Source: Ascoidea rubescens DSM 1968
Taxonomy: Eukaryota > Ascomycota > Saccharomycetes > Ascoideales > Ascoideaceae
NCBI RefSeq assembly: GCF_001661345.1
Contig: NW_017962918.1
Coordinates: forward strand, 1 to 64,000
DNA length: 64,000 nucleotides
Direction: 5' to 3'
Within the stretch, counting starts at the first letter, position 1; each line of letters starts with the position of its first letter. Shown piece after piece: positions 21,130-31,915 of this stretch. The notes beneath the pieces are model-generated. The model did no database searches, was not told the origin of the DNA, and saw only the letters and a list, made by a program, of their open reading frames with translations. A program made the position numbers and the translations under genes.

Positions 21130-21640
21130 ATCTGTTTTCTAGCCACACAAAACTCTCGATCTGATTGCCTTTTTTTTATCAAATGTACTTAAACCTCTTA
21201 AAAGATTTAAGTTACTCATATTTCTTAGATTTTCAATGTTGCAAGTCTGATTTCCTTCAAATTCAAATGTTTCAAAACAGCTAAACTTGATAAACGTTTA
21301 ATTTTAGTAAAATGGCTGTATGGCAAGTTCAAAATGTTTAAAAATACTAAAAATATATTATTAGTTTCTTTATTATAACAGACTTAAATTTTTGGAATTA
21401 ATACAATTTAGTAAAGCCTGAGTGCTGGTTATAGGGTTGAAAGAGAAGTTTAAAGTTTTGAAATAAATTAATTTGGATAATTTTTCAATATTTTTAATTT
21501 GATTTTTTGATAGATTTAAATCTTTTATATTTACTAGATCCTGTGTATTATCAATTGATGTCATTCCAATGCCAATGTTCAAACTCTTAAAATTGATCAA
21601 TGCAATACATTAACTTGATTTAGAACAACTGTATTTTCAT
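21130..21640 (-). pseudogene. Decayed leucine-rich-repeat gene
   Basis: Minus-strand frames here encode several LRR units. One open segment (21373-21600) reads DLNLSKNQIKNIEKLSKL followed by TLNFSFNPI, typical SDS22-like repeats. Further down, in other frames, come LSSLAVLKHLNLKEIRL and NLRNMSNLNLLRGLS, interrupted by several stops and frame changes. The repeat type is close to that of the LRR gene at 40319-42598 (LNLSDN, LILSQNRIEKIENLS). It is most simply a dead paralogue or fragment of it. The exact ends are uncertain. Confidence 0.6.
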
Positions 21641-23677
21641 TCTGAATCTGATAATAAATTCAATTCTTGACTTTTTGTCCCAATTACCTCAAGACTGCGA
21701 TTGTGCGTTAACATCTAAACCCCTCCGTGTGCTATAAGACCCTTAGATTGAAGTTTAAGTTTATTTTGCGCATTTTGACGCGTATGTATAACGAGACTCA
21801 AGTCAATATGCCTACTCCCGCAATAAAGCCCAAACTTTACATGTGTCAAAATGTTCTATCATGAACCAATCAACGCCAACCCCAAATTTGGTTTTGTAGA
21901 TCTATATACATTTGTTTTTCGTCAAATTGGATATTGCAAGGAAAATTTTTTGTCTTATATTTTTTATAGTTTTTTTCTCAATTGAGATGGCGACTAAAAT
22001 AATAAAAAATTAAAAAAAATACTAAAAAATGATTTCAAATCTGATATTAGATAGTAAGTCTACACTAAATAGCAAAACCCTAAACTATTAAGTAATATTG
22101 AGAAAATATTGGAGAATTATTTAGTAATAATTGAAAAACAATATTTTTAATACTTTTTCCACACTTTTTTCAATAAGCCTGGTGTATGTTTAGTGTATTT
22201 CAAGGTAGGAGTTATTGGTTTGAAATACTAAGCTTTACAGTATTTTATTTTTATATATTATTTTATAATTTTTTTTCAGTTTAGTAACTCAAAAAATGAA
22301 TAAACAAATGATGTTTGATTAAAAAGTTTAAACTTATACAAAAGTGAGCTATTTTGCTTTAGTTTTTTACTATTTTTTCATTGTATTATTACTATTGCAA
22401 CAATGGATTAAAAACTCAATAAAATAAAACCATTGCTTCAAAGCGTTATATTTAATATTGATGATTATCAAATATTTATACAAATTTAATGATGCAAGAC
22501 CTCAATAGGCCAATAAATCAAAAGCTTAACCATTTGGACTCAGCCGAAACTAGCAGTCTTTCGTTTGAGCACTATTACGTAACATATCGTGTGCTTACAT
22601 AACTCAAACTAGACAGTGCTTCAAACGCTCATCCAAGCCTGTCCAAAAAGGGATGAGGCGAGAAGACAGAACCTTTTCCGAACAGGCTTTTCGTTTAAAC
22701 TCAAAGCTCTAATCCTACAAAGCTAAGAGGATAGTCTACTATAGATCTATGGTTGGTGGGTATCTGAATAAGTAATAGTAAAAATAGCTGGCACTCACTT
22801 GACAGAGCCTACCAAAATTCGTTAAAAATGTAGTTGCAATCCGACGTTGTCGATTCTCCAATCGGCTAGTCTTAATCCAGGTCTGTACCGTTGAAACGAC
22901 AAGATCCCAACGCTACATCATAAACTTTGACGTGAGCTTCTGATGTAGTGAGAAAACTCTTGTTTCCAGCCTTTATCTTCTGAACAAAACAGAGCGAAGA
23001 GCAGTGGGGCTCTATGAAGCTTGGTCTCCCGGCCAGTACCAGCCAGAAAACACCCCCAGTGCTGTTGAAGCTGTTGAAAACTCCAGGCCTGAGCGCATTC
23101 CCACACAGGCACTTCTCCCACTGCCCAATTGTAGCTGTGTCCTTGTCGCCATGTCCAAAAAGCACCTTCTGTCTTGAATCTTATCGTCAATCCTTAAAAA
23201 TAGCCTCTCTTTGCTTCAATAGGACTGGCTGAGCCGCATTATCACTCAGAATAAAAGACAGTGAACTCTATGTTTCTTGGGGATTCTTCTATTCGCACAC
23301 TTTTTCTCTCTAACATCTCAGCTGAAGCATCCCACTGAAAGCAGGTGCGATTGGTTCCGATTTTTTGGTTTGTTTCCGTAACCTTGGGCTATTGTTTTTT
23401 TCTCACAATTGAATAAAATCCTCAATCACTTCACATCCTTTAAATGGTTTGCGAGCAAATTACTCAAACAATACCAATCAGTTATGAGATAAAAAAACTA
23501 CATTTAAATATCATATTTTTTCTACCTTTTTCCACTATTTCAAATAAATCCTAAAACAACTGCTCTCTGTCCAAACAGTCCTCAGTATATTTACTAAATT
23601 AAAAGAACCAATATATCAAAAAAGCTGATAAAAAGCTAGTAAAAATTTAATAAGAAGCTAATAAAGATTTAATAAAA
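21641..23677. other. Long intergenic region with a GC-rich island upstream of the first zinc transporter
   Basis: The part from 21970 to 22450 is very A/T-rich with no coding signal. From about 22620 to 23260 the DNA is clearly richer in G+C and carries overlapping open frames on both strands (22872-23165, 22918-23190, 23014-23232). None has a motif, and they follow from composition. The island ends about 400 bp before the transporter start. I found no clean Zap1 site (ACCTTNAAGGT). The nearest look-alike is TCCTTTAAATGGT at about 23437. Confidence 0.45.
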
Positions 23678-24754
23678 ATGTCATCCGGTGATATTTTTCT
23701 GGATGTTCAACCTATTGAATGTGCTACCTCTAATAACTATAATGGTGAATACTGGGGAGCTAGAATTTCAACGGTTCCTGTTCTTTTAGTCACTTCAATG
23801 TTCGGTGCTGTTTTCCCAGTTATGTCTGCTAATTTAAAGACTTCTTGGATTAAAATGCCCGATTGGTGTTTTTTTGCCTGCAAATACTTTGGTTCTGGTA
23901 TTATTCTTGCCACTACTATTATTCATCTTCTAGATCCAGGTATTACCTGTCTTTCTGATCCATGTTTAGGTGGTATCTGGAATGAATATCCATGGGGGTT
24001 AGGTATTTGCTTGATTGCTCTTTGTATCATTTTCTTAGTCGAGATTTTGATTTATAACTTTCTTAAAACCCACAACCAAGCTATTCTTAACGCCCAATCT
24101 GGTCAGGAAGCCATTGGTGTTTATAACGATGCCATTCAGGTAGTGCAATCACAAACCTCGCTTAATAAAAAACTAGCTAAATTGGGCCATAATCATGATC
24201 ATAGTCATGAAAAGTTGGGCGTTTCACCTGTTAGCGAAAACACTCTTTATTCAGGACAGTTGGTTGCTATTTTTGTTTTAGAATTTGGTATTATTTTCCA
24301 TTCAGTCTTTGTCGGTCTTTCTTTAACAACCTCTGGTGATGAATTTGTTACTCTTTATGTTGTCATTGTTTTCCATCAATTCTTTGAAGGTTTAGGTTTA
24401 GGTGCCAGAATCGCCTGTATGAAATGGCCCGAAAGTAAAAAACTCACTCCATACCTATTGGCTATAGCCTATGGTTTAACCACTCCAATTGCTGCTGCCA
24501 TCGGTCTTGGTGTTAGAACTTCCTATGTTCCAGGTTCTAGAACATCTTTAATTGTCACTGGTATGTGCGATAGTATCTCTGCTGGTATTTTGTTATACTC
24601 TTCATTGGTCGAATTGATGGCTCAGGAATTCTTATATACAACTGAATTTGACAACTCTCCAAACAAAAAAGATGGGTTGAAAAAATTATTAGCAGCCTAC
24701 GGTTTATTCATCGCTGGTACTGCTCTTATGGCATGTTTGGGAAAATGGGCATAA
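23678..24754 (+). CDS. ZIP-family zinc transporter, copy 1 (Zrt1/Zrt2-like)
   Basis: This is a 358-residue plasma-membrane metal importer. Eight membrane segments are recognisable. The cytosolic loop between TM3 and TM4 (about residues 130-190) carries a His cluster (GHNHDHSH, about 170-178). The metal pathway residues in TM4 (HSVFVGLSL) and TM5 (HQFFEGLGLG) are intact. The N-terminal external part has the CATSNNYNGEYWGARIS motif. Zinc is the likely substrate from similarity to Zrt1/Zrt2; iron cannot be excluded. It is the first of a tandem pair. The second copy at 26189 shares a 146-nt identical block, showing exchange between them. Confidence 0.93.
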   Translation: MSSGDIFLDVQPIECATSNNYNGEYWGARISTVPVLLVTSMFGAVFPVMSANLKTSWIKMPDWCFFACKYFGSGIILATTIIHLLDPGITCLSDPCLGGIWNEYPWGLGICLIALCIIFLVEILIYNFLKTHNQAILNAQSGQEAIGVYNDAIQVVQSQTSLNKKLAKLGHNHDHSHEKLGVSPVSENTLYSGQLVAIFVLEFGIIFHSVFVGLSLTTSGDEFVTLYVVIVFHQFFEGLGLGARIACMKWPESKKLTPYLLAIAYGLTTPIAAAIGLGVRTSYVPGSRTSLIVTGMCDSISAGILLYSSLVELMAQEFLYTTEFDNSPNKKDGLKKLLAAYGLFIAGTALMACLGKWA

Positions 24755-26188
24755 TTCTGAGACGTTAGACAAATATTTGTCTTTTCTTTTCTTTATCATT
24801 ATGAGACATTTAATTTTATAATCATACTTATAGGCTTATTGTTTTCTATAATTTGTTTTTCAATACTTTTTTTTTATTGTTTCTTTAGAAAAGGTTTTGG
24901 AAGGTTTTTTTTTAATTAACTAATTCACTATCTATCTTACTTGATTTGCTTTGATCTAATTGGTTTCTTTATAGACTTTATGTTGTTATTTTATCAGACT
25001 TGGTTTTAGAGTAGATTGTTTTCATTTATAACAAATATCACCTTAATAAAACGATAGCTGTTCTACTTAATACTTCCACTTCCACTTTAAATCTTTTATT
25101 TTTTAATTTCTGAAGTTACCTACGTTTTTTATTTTTTTTTTTCCTTTCCTCTTTCTTTTCTTTGTTTCTGCTTTACTATGGTATTTACAGATTTGTATTC
25201 AAGAACATTTATTTCAGTTACTTGTTTATATTTTCCCAAACCCATTAAGGAATTGACTATTCTTTTAGGAGTCATAGTAGAATCAAACAAAAACAAAACC
25301 GCCATTTAACACATAAACCATCGCCATAGTCAACTGCATTTAAGCCATCTGATAGGATAGGACCCTTGGGCCCTTACTGACCCTCTTCACTTTTCTCCAA
25401 TTCCTTACCAGATCTGAATTTATCATCCTCTATCAAGTATACCCTCCAGCTATTGAAATATGTTCTTAGGTGGCCTTCTTCTCTCATATTGTCCCTGCGT
25501 CTTATTTCCTTCACTCTCAGTCACTGATAGTTATTGTTTCCTCTTCTCCCACTCTTGACATTCTTGTCGTTGCCTTGACCTACTAACTCTTCTATCCATA
25601 GGCGTTAGTGTATAACCTGTGCATATTCAGTAAATATCTCTGTGCAAAGCCCTACATTACCTCTTAGTTTATTCATCTTGATGCACAAAAACGCACAGCT
25701 GATAATTTGGAATCTAACTTTTCGCTCTATATATTATGCCGGATTTAACATTTGGTGTTTTACTGAATATCCACAGGTTTTTTTCCTCTCTTCTTCTGGC
25801 TATTAGCATTTAGCATTCAACATTCGAATTTAAATGTTCAACATTAAATAAATCGTTTGCAAAATGAATAATATTCTTTTGTTATTAAATAAAACCCGAA
25901 TTTAAATCGTAATTAAAATCAAAATAATTAGTACTAACTGGAGTTAAATGGAATAATTAGCCAAATCAACAGAATTATCTATAAAATCAGTGAAGAAATA
26001 AAAATTATTAGCTGAATAAAAGGTCCCAATTAAAATAACTCAAAGAAAATTAATATAAATTTTGCAAAATATCTTCCTTTTTATCTGTTTTGATTTCTAA
26101 ATTATCAAAAATCAATCTGACTCTTGTTCAACAAAATTACATCTTATAATATTGTTAATTGCTGAATAATCTATAAAATCTCATCAGA
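24755..26188. other. Intergenic region between tandem zinc transporters
   Basis: No gene is supported. The stretch 25260-25700 is less AT-rich and could be regulatory; it includes GGACCCTTGGGCCC at about 25366, but no exact Zap1 site. The rest is A/T-rich. No remnant of a third transporter copy is seen. Confidence 0.45.
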
Positions 26189-27262
26189 ATGTCTTCATTT
26201 AGTGATGTCTTCTTTGGTGGTCAAGGTGATGAATGTGCTACCTCTAATGACTATAATGGTGAATACTGGGGAGCTAGAATTTCAACGGTTCCTGTTCTTT
26301 TAGTCACCTCATTGTTTGGTGCTATTTTCCCAGTTATGTCTGCTAATTCAAAGGCTTCTTGGTTCAAAATGCCCGATTGGTGTTTCTTCTACTGTAAATA
26401 TTTTGGTTCAGGAGTTATTCTTGCAACCACTTTTATCCATCTTTTAGATCCAGGTATTGCCTGTCTTTCTGATCCATGTTTAGGTGGTGTTTGGAATGAA
26501 TATCCAATGGGTTTAGCTGTTACCTTAATTGCCCTTTGTATCATTTTCTTGGTTGAAATTTTGATTTACTACTTCCTCAAAGCCCACAACCAAGCCATGG
26601 CCACTGCTATTAATGATCAAGAAGCTGCTGATTATAAAGACGATGCTATTCAAAAAACTGACTCAAAAACTTCTCTTGAAAAACAATTGGCCAAAATGGG
26701 TCACAACCATGGTGGTGAAGTTGGTGTTTCTGCTGTTGATGCAAAAACTCTTTATTCGGGTCAATTAGTTACCATCTTTGTTTTAGAATTTGGTATTATT
26801 TTCCATTCAGTCTTTGTCGGTCTTTCTTTAACAACCTCTGGTGATGAATTTGTTACTCTTTATGTTGTCATTGTTTTCCATCAATTCTTTGAAGGTTTAG
26901 GTTTAGGTGCCAGAATCGCCTGGACTAAATGGCCCGAAAGTAAAAAACTCACTCCATACTTATTAGCACTAGCCTATGGTTTAACCACTCCAATTGCTGC
27001 TGCCATCGGTCTTGGTGTTAGAAAATCTTATGTTCCAGGTTCCAGAACTGCTTTAATTGTTACTGGTTTCTGTGACAGTATCTCTGCTGGTGTTTTGTTA
27101 TACTCTTCATTGGTCGAATTGATGGCTCAGGAATTCTTATACTCCAACGAATTTGATGACAGTGCTCCAGGCAAGAGAGATGGTTTGAAAAGATTAATCG
27201 GTGCATATATCTTATTTATCGCTGGTGCTGCTCTTATGTCCTGTTTGGGTAAATGGGCTTAA
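26189..27262 (+). CDS. ZIP-family zinc transporter, copy 2 (Zrt1/Zrt2-like)
   Basis: This is a 357-residue paralogue of the transporter at 23678, in the same orientation. The core membrane segments match copy 1 closely (HSVFVGLSL in TM4, HQFFEGLGLG in TM5). The cytosolic loop differs and its His cluster is shorter (GHNHGGE, against GHNHDHSH), so metal sensing or affinity may differ. The N-terminus (MSSFSDVFFGGQ) also differs. Positions 26777-26922 are identical base for base to 24272-24417, including synonymous sites, while flanking coding sequence differs. That points to gene conversion. The paralogues could be a high- and low-affinity pair, but sequence alone does not say. Confidence 0.93.
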   Translation: MSSFSDVFFGGQGDECATSNDYNGEYWGARISTVPVLLVTSLFGAIFPVMSANSKASWFKMPDWCFFYCKYFGSGVILATTFIHLLDPGIACLSDPCLGGVWNEYPMGLAVTLIALCIIFLVEILIYYFLKAHNQAMATAINDQEAADYKDDAIQKTDSKTSLEKQLAKMGHNHGGEVGVSAVDAKTLYSGQLVTIFVLEFGIIFHSVFVGLSLTTSGDEFVTLYVVIVFHQFFEGLGLGARIAWTKWPESKKLTPYLLALAYGLTTPIAAAIGLGVRKSYVPGSRTALIVTGFCDSISAGVLLYSSLVELMAQEFLYSNEFDDSAPGKRDGLKRLIGAYILFIAGAALMSCLGKWA

Positions 27263-27835
27263 GAAATTATCTTTTCAACTCATAAAATGAAATTTTATGA
27301 ATTATTGTTTTTTTTTGTTTCTGGCTAGCTTTTTTATTGGATAGTTAATTAGAAAATTATCATAAAAATTGATTCTTCAAAAATATCGATTTTTTTTTTA
27401 TCACCACAGTTTGCTTTTTATTTTTTAATATTGTTTAGTTTTCTCTTTTAGTTATTAATGATATTATATTTCTTTTCCATCTTTACTTATATCAATTTAA
27501 GCTCTCTTCTAATTACCTTCTTATATTTCAGTTAAAATGTATTAAAAGTATTTTTCTAAAAGGAATTTTAACTAAAACCGTTAATCAATCTTGCTTTTAT
27601 AAACAAAACTTAGAACAGTCAGAGATGTTTAAAAAAATCTTAACTGAAAGGTTTTTTTTATTTTTTTGGTCGGTTTTAAATACAATAGCAATATTGAATA
27701 AAATTGACCAAGATCGATCAAAACATAGGAATAAAAAAAATGAAAACCACTGTTTATCAGATAAAATAGTTCAAATTTAAAAAAAATTCATAAAATTACA
27801 TTCAGAATACTATAGTCAACACCATTCAACGCCCT
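27263..27835. other. Convergent spacer
   Basis: This is the 3' flank of transporter copy 2 and of the AT-hook gene on the other strand. It is A/T-rich with poly-T runs. No gene is seen. Confidence 0.45.
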
Positions 27836-29410
27836 TCAATCCTTTTTGGTTGTCTTAAAAGTAATCTCTTCAAAATCTGAATCTGATCCAGAATCGTACT
27901 CAGAAGGCTTAATTATTCCTCTGACCCTCGATGACGCAAAATGATCATCTAGTTTGTTCAAGGAATTTATTATTTCTTCTTTAGAGTACATGCCATTTCC
28001 AATAGGATTTATAGTAAATGTTATTTTCTCTTGACCAACCAATTTTCTTGGTCTGCCCCTACCTCTTTTGGTTGGAATCCTGCTGACATCAACGCTGTTT
28101 AATATTGTATTCGATAGTATCTTTCTTGGTCTTCCTCTTCTTCTTGTGCCTGTAATTTCCTTTGAAATCATTTTTAAAATTCCTAGTTTTCCATTCACTT
28201 TATGTGGTTTTTTGAGAGTATCTTTGTTTGAACCATTGAAATGTTTTCTAGGTCTTCCCCTCGGCCTAACCAATTTAATTTCATCACTTATATAATCATC
28301 ATTAACATTACCATTACTATTGACATTGCCATTGATAATGGTTTCTGTTTTGTCCGCAAAAATATGCCTTGTTCTTCTTTCTAAGTTATTTGGCGTAACA
28401 TCTCTTTGTTTTTTGGGTCTTCCTTTGCCTCTTTTGACAATTGGAACCAGTAAATCTTTGAAATATTTAGTTTTATGATTATCAGATGAATCATCATCTC
28501 CAGGTGTGATATCACTAAGACTGAGTTCCAAAATAAATTTGTCTCTATCTTCAATATCATTTTTACTCTTATCATTATTATCCAATAAACCTGGTTTGGT
28601 TTTTTTTGGTCTTCCTCTTTTTTTCTTTTTGGAATCCTTGTTTGTGTTTTCATTTGAGTCATTGTAAAAAAAGATTATATTTTTTCTTGGTCGTCCTCTT
28701 GCTTCAGTCACAGTTTCAACAATTGGAGAAATTTTTTTAGCTGAAATCAACTCAATATCGCTAGAATTAAAACTAGAATTTGAGCTTTCATTTGATTCAC
28801 TGATATATATACTTTCCTCTGTCATAGTGGTTGTATCATATCCAGCAAAATTTTTATTCGCTTCTGAAGTTTGGCTATTTACTTTATTTTCATCGATACA
28901 ATTGGAATTCTTTTCTGAATCAACCACTAGATTTAAATTCTTTTTGGGTCTTCCTCGTTTCTTACCACTTTTATTAACTTTATTTTGCTTTTTTTTTATT
29001 CCTCTTGGTCTTCCTCTCGGCCTTTTAGTAATAGTTTTATTGATATCTTCAGCACTAATTACCTGAAATTTTTCATTAGAAACAGTGCGAGAATTATTGT
29101 CAATTAATGAAAGGTTTTGATTCGCAGTTTTATCGATTTCTGCAAAAGTTCTTTCTTTAATCTCTATATTTACACCTTTATTTTTCTCTTCATTTTCATT
29201 ATTGTTATTAATATTGTTATTAATATTTTCATTATCTTCATCAGTCGAGCTTAAAATCCAAAAACTTTCATTGCTTGAATCACTTGAATCACTTGAATCT
29301 TTTGGAGAACCTGAATGGTTTAAATTGTGTTTGTTTTCATTCTCCTGACTATTATTTTTGTCCGATTCATCTTCGTTGGTAATTTTGCTCACTGTGTCAT
29401 TTTGGCTCAT
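27836..29410 (-). CDS. Nuclear protein with eight AT-hooks
   Basis: This is a 524-residue hydrophilic protein taken from the ATG at 29410 (MSQNDTV); a longer frame to 29434 begins with TTG. Eight GRP-core AT-hook motifs are spaced through residues about 125-470: RPRGRPRG, KKRGRPKK (twice), ARGRPRK, GKGRPKK, RPRGRPRK, RRRGRPRK and RGRGRPRK. They are separated by Ser/Asn/Asp/Glu-rich spacers. AT-hooks bind the minor groove of AT-rich DNA, so a chromatin-structure or regulatory role is likely. No other domain is visible. It is divergent from the gene at 29841. The large number of hooks is unusual. I cannot name an orthologue. Confidence 0.85.
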   Translation of the reverse strand: MSQNDTVSKITNEDESDKNNSQENENKHNLNHSGSPKDSSDSSDSSNESFWILSSTDEDNENINNNINNNNENEEKNKGVNIEIKERTFAEIDKTANQNLSLIDNNSRTVSNEKFQVISAEDINKTITKRPRGRPRGIKKKQNKVNKSGKKRGRPKKNLNLVVDSEKNSNCIDENKVNSQTSEANKNFAGYDTTTMTEESIYISESNESSNSSFNSSDIELISAKKISPIVETVTEARGRPRKNIIFFYNDSNENTNKDSKKKKRGRPKKTKPGLLDNNDKSKNDIEDRDKFILELSLSDITPGDDDSSDNHKTKYFKDLLVPIVKRGKGRPKKQRDVTPNNLERRTRHIFADKTETIINGNVNSNGNVNDDYISDEIKLVRPRGRPRKHFNGSNKDTLKKPHKVNGKLGILKMISKEITGTRRRGRPRKILSNTILNSVDVSRIPTKRGRGRPRKLVGQEKITFTINPIGNGMYSKEEIINSLNKLDDHFASSRVRGIIKPSEYDSGSDSDFEEITFKTTKKD

Positions 29411-29840
29411 TTTGCTGCTACTATTAAAGACCAATTATGATTATATTAAAAATAAGAACTGTTTTTTTTGATATTACTCAACTTTTTTTTGTATTGTATC
29501 CTCAAATACCTATTACTAGTTTTGTTATTTTCAAGTTGTTTTAAAATTCAAGAAAAAGTAAAGCCTCAAAAAAAATTCTCAAAATAGCAAAAGCTTTCAG
29601 AACTAAATAATAAAAAGGATTATTCAGCAAGAAAAATATATTATAAATTAATAAATTAATAAATTAATAAATACTAGAGAAAAAAATAATTAAAATGAAT
29701 AGAAATAAAAAAAATAAAAAAAAAATAAAAAATAAAAAGTATGAAAAAGTCGTGGAGGGAAATTTGAAGTTACAAAAATTTATAGTTCTTACGAAATTCT
29801 CCAGTTTTTAATTCATCAAGTTTGATATCAAAGTACTAAA
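29411..29840. other. Divergent promoter region
   Basis: This holds the promoters of the AT-hook gene (minus) and the gene at 29841 (plus). It contains A-rich and TAATAAAT repeats (about 29640-29735). No regulatory motif is recognised. Confidence 0.4.
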
Positions 29841-31553
29841 ATGAAAAGATATTGTTTACTTGGGCTTTATGGGAGATATAATAGGAATATAATAAACAAA
29901 AGAAGCTTTTCTTTATCAAAATATTTGTGGAATACAAATAGTTTTGTATTTTTCAACAAACAAATACCACAGATAAAGAACGAGGAACACTTTGAAGACT
30001 TGTATTTTAAGATTATTGTTAGTAATGAACTATTGAAATCTGAAAAAAAAGCATTATACAATTCATTGGTATTGAATATATTTAGGGATAAAAAGTTAAA
30101 GAGAAATGAAACGACATTAAATGTTTTATTCAATTGTTTCAAGATTCTTATTAAAAATCATCAAGAGCTTCCTAATACTTTTAACAAAATTGAAAAAATG
30201 CAGCTAATAAATAAATTTTTAAAATTAAATTATCGGAATGAAAGAGATTATTATTGCTGGGAATTTTATGGGGATATTTGTAAAATCGAACCAAGTTTAT
30301 TGAAGGATAAAAAATTGGAAAAGGATATTCAATTCTTTTTAAATTTATTGATTAAAAAACTAATTGAAAATGAAAAAGAATTTGGAGAAGATAACTTCAG
30401 TAAGGTTTTAAGGATTTTTAGAGATAATAATGAACTATTTTCAGAGAATTTTTTAATTAATACAGAAGAAGTTGAAGAAATTTTTAAGGAGTATTTAATT
30501 AATCAATGTCTTAAAAAAAATGAAATAAATCTTTTATTTGATTTTTATGATGGGGAAAAAAAAGCAAAAGAAATTATTAAAATTGTTTTTAATGAAAAAT
30601 TGGGCACTAAAACTTATAATGATGAATTTCAAGTCAAAACTATTCAATTTTTATTAAATAAAAAAAATCGATTAAAAATTGAACAGAATCTTGATACTAG
30701 TGATTGTAAAAAGTTGTTAGAATTTTTTATTGAAATTAGAAGAAGGCAAAAAACACCAAAAATTAGCATTGAAAAAATTCATGATAAGAATAATTACTTA
30801 GAGGAGGAATTTTATCGATTACAAGAGGTTATTGATTTGAATAAATTTGATATAGAAGACAGTGATGGTTCTAAGAGTATTCGAGAGAAATTGTTGATTT
30901 ATTATGGGTTTTTCAATCAGAGAAAAACCGACAAGTATTTATATCGATATGAAAAATATTCAAAGTTAGAATTTATTGATGAAATTGAAGTTAAAAACAA
31001 CAACTTGAGTTATTTTAAAAGTTTAGTTTATTCGTACTTATTTGAATCTACTAAGGATAAAGAGAATTTAATCAATAATTTCATTTATAAATATATTAAT
31101 GGCAAGGATATCAATAATGATGGGGATGAAAGATTTAATATAAGACTTGTCAAATGTTTGATTTTCTATAAATCGATTAATAATTTCAATGATTCAATTG
31201 ATATCTACAATAAGTACATTAAAGAAGCAGAAACACTAGATCGAAAGAATATTGCGGATGTAAATATGGGGCTGGTTTCATACTGTTACCACATAGTTGA
31301 ATCAATAATGGTTTCTTCATATTATAATTTAGATAGAGAAATTAGTAAATTCATTTATAATGGATCCATCAAGTATAAACTAGTTAAAGCTGAAAGCACA
31401 GAAGACTTGAGGTTAAAACAATTGCTAAAGGATTTTTCAAGCTGCTATAATTCAGAGAGATTAAAAAGTGGAAGTGAAACAGAATATGACAAGGAAAAAA
31501 TAAAAAAGTATCTCAGAGAGCATTTAGTTCTTGATTTCCTTCTTGATCTTTAG
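29841..31553 (+). CDS. Probable mitochondrial helical protein, function unknown
   Basis: This is a 570-residue basic, strongly helical protein. The N-terminus (MKRYCLLGLYGRYNRNIINK) lacks acidic residues, is rich in Arg/Lys/Tyr, and continues RSFSLSKYLW, which looks like a mitochondrial presequence. The rest consists of repeated amphipathic helices with no catalytic motif. This resembles the fast-evolving organellar RNA-binding/PPR-like factors of yeasts (Aep, Cbp, Rmd9 types), but no helical repeat is clear enough to assign. The ATG at 29841 is the first in the frame. I do not recognise an orthologue. Confidence 0.7.
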   Translation: MKRYCLLGLYGRYNRNIINKRSFSLSKYLWNTNSFVFFNKQIPQIKNEEHFEDLYFKIIVSNELLKSEKKALYNSLVLNIFRDKKLKRNETTLNVLFNCFKILIKNHQELPNTFNKIEKMQLINKFLKLNYRNERDYYCWEFYGDICKIEPSLLKDKKLEKDIQFFLNLLIKKLIENEKEFGEDNFSKVLRIFRDNNELFSENFLINTEEVEEIFKEYLINQCLKKNEINLLFDFYDGEKKAKEIIKIVFNEKLGTKTYNDEFQVKTIQFLLNKKNRLKIEQNLDTSDCKKLLEFFIEIRRRQKTPKISIEKIHDKNNYLEEEFYRLQEVIDLNKFDIEDSDGSKSIREKLLIYYGFFNQRKTDKYLYRYEKYSKLEFIDEIEVKNNNLSYFKSLVYSYLFESTKDKENLINNFIYKYINGKDINNDGDERFNIRLVKCLIFYKSINNFNDSIDIYNKYIKEAETLDRKNIADVNMGLVSYCYHIVESIMVSSYYNLDREISKFIYNGSIKYKLVKAESTEDLRLKQLLKDFSSCYNSERLKSGSETEYDKEKIKKYLREHLVLDFLLDL

Positions 31554-31842
31554 TGGGCTTTATTTATTTGAATAATTTTATTCAGTTTTATTCATTTCTT
31601 ATAGATATTCTCTTGTAAAACAGAGGTTCCCTTTCGAGCTGATTCTTTTTTGTGACTGATACACGATTTTAGCAGTAACAGGGAAGCAACAGAGCCATCG
31701 GTGAGGATTGTATGCGCAAAAAAAGCTTATAAGCAAGTGTGCAGAAGATGCTGGTGCAGGTTTATCCGGTGTTGCATTTCTTCAAACGGGCATGTGATCA
31801 GTAAGAGCGGAGATAACTTATTATATAAGTAATTAAAGTTTG

Positions 31843-31849
31843 GCGGGTT

Positions 31850-31881
<32 letters not shown>

Positions 31882-31915
31882 TTGAAGGTCCTGTGTTCGA
31901 TCCACAGAAATCGCA
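31843..31915 (+). tRNA. tRNA-Phe (GAA), variant copy
   Basis: This is a 73-nt intronless tRNA with anticodon loop CTGAAGA (GAA). It differs from the second tRNA-Phe (63888-63960) at four positions. Base 5 is G and faces A68, a mismatch, and G4-U69 is only a wobble, so the acceptor stem is weak. The anticodon stem also has a G-U pair. The A-box and B-box (GTTCGATCC) are intact and a T-run follows. It may be functional or beginning to decay. Confidence 0.88.

Noticed and set aside
22872-23232. Frames on both strands before the zinc transporter
   Set aside because: They overlap each other within a GC-rich patch and show no domain.
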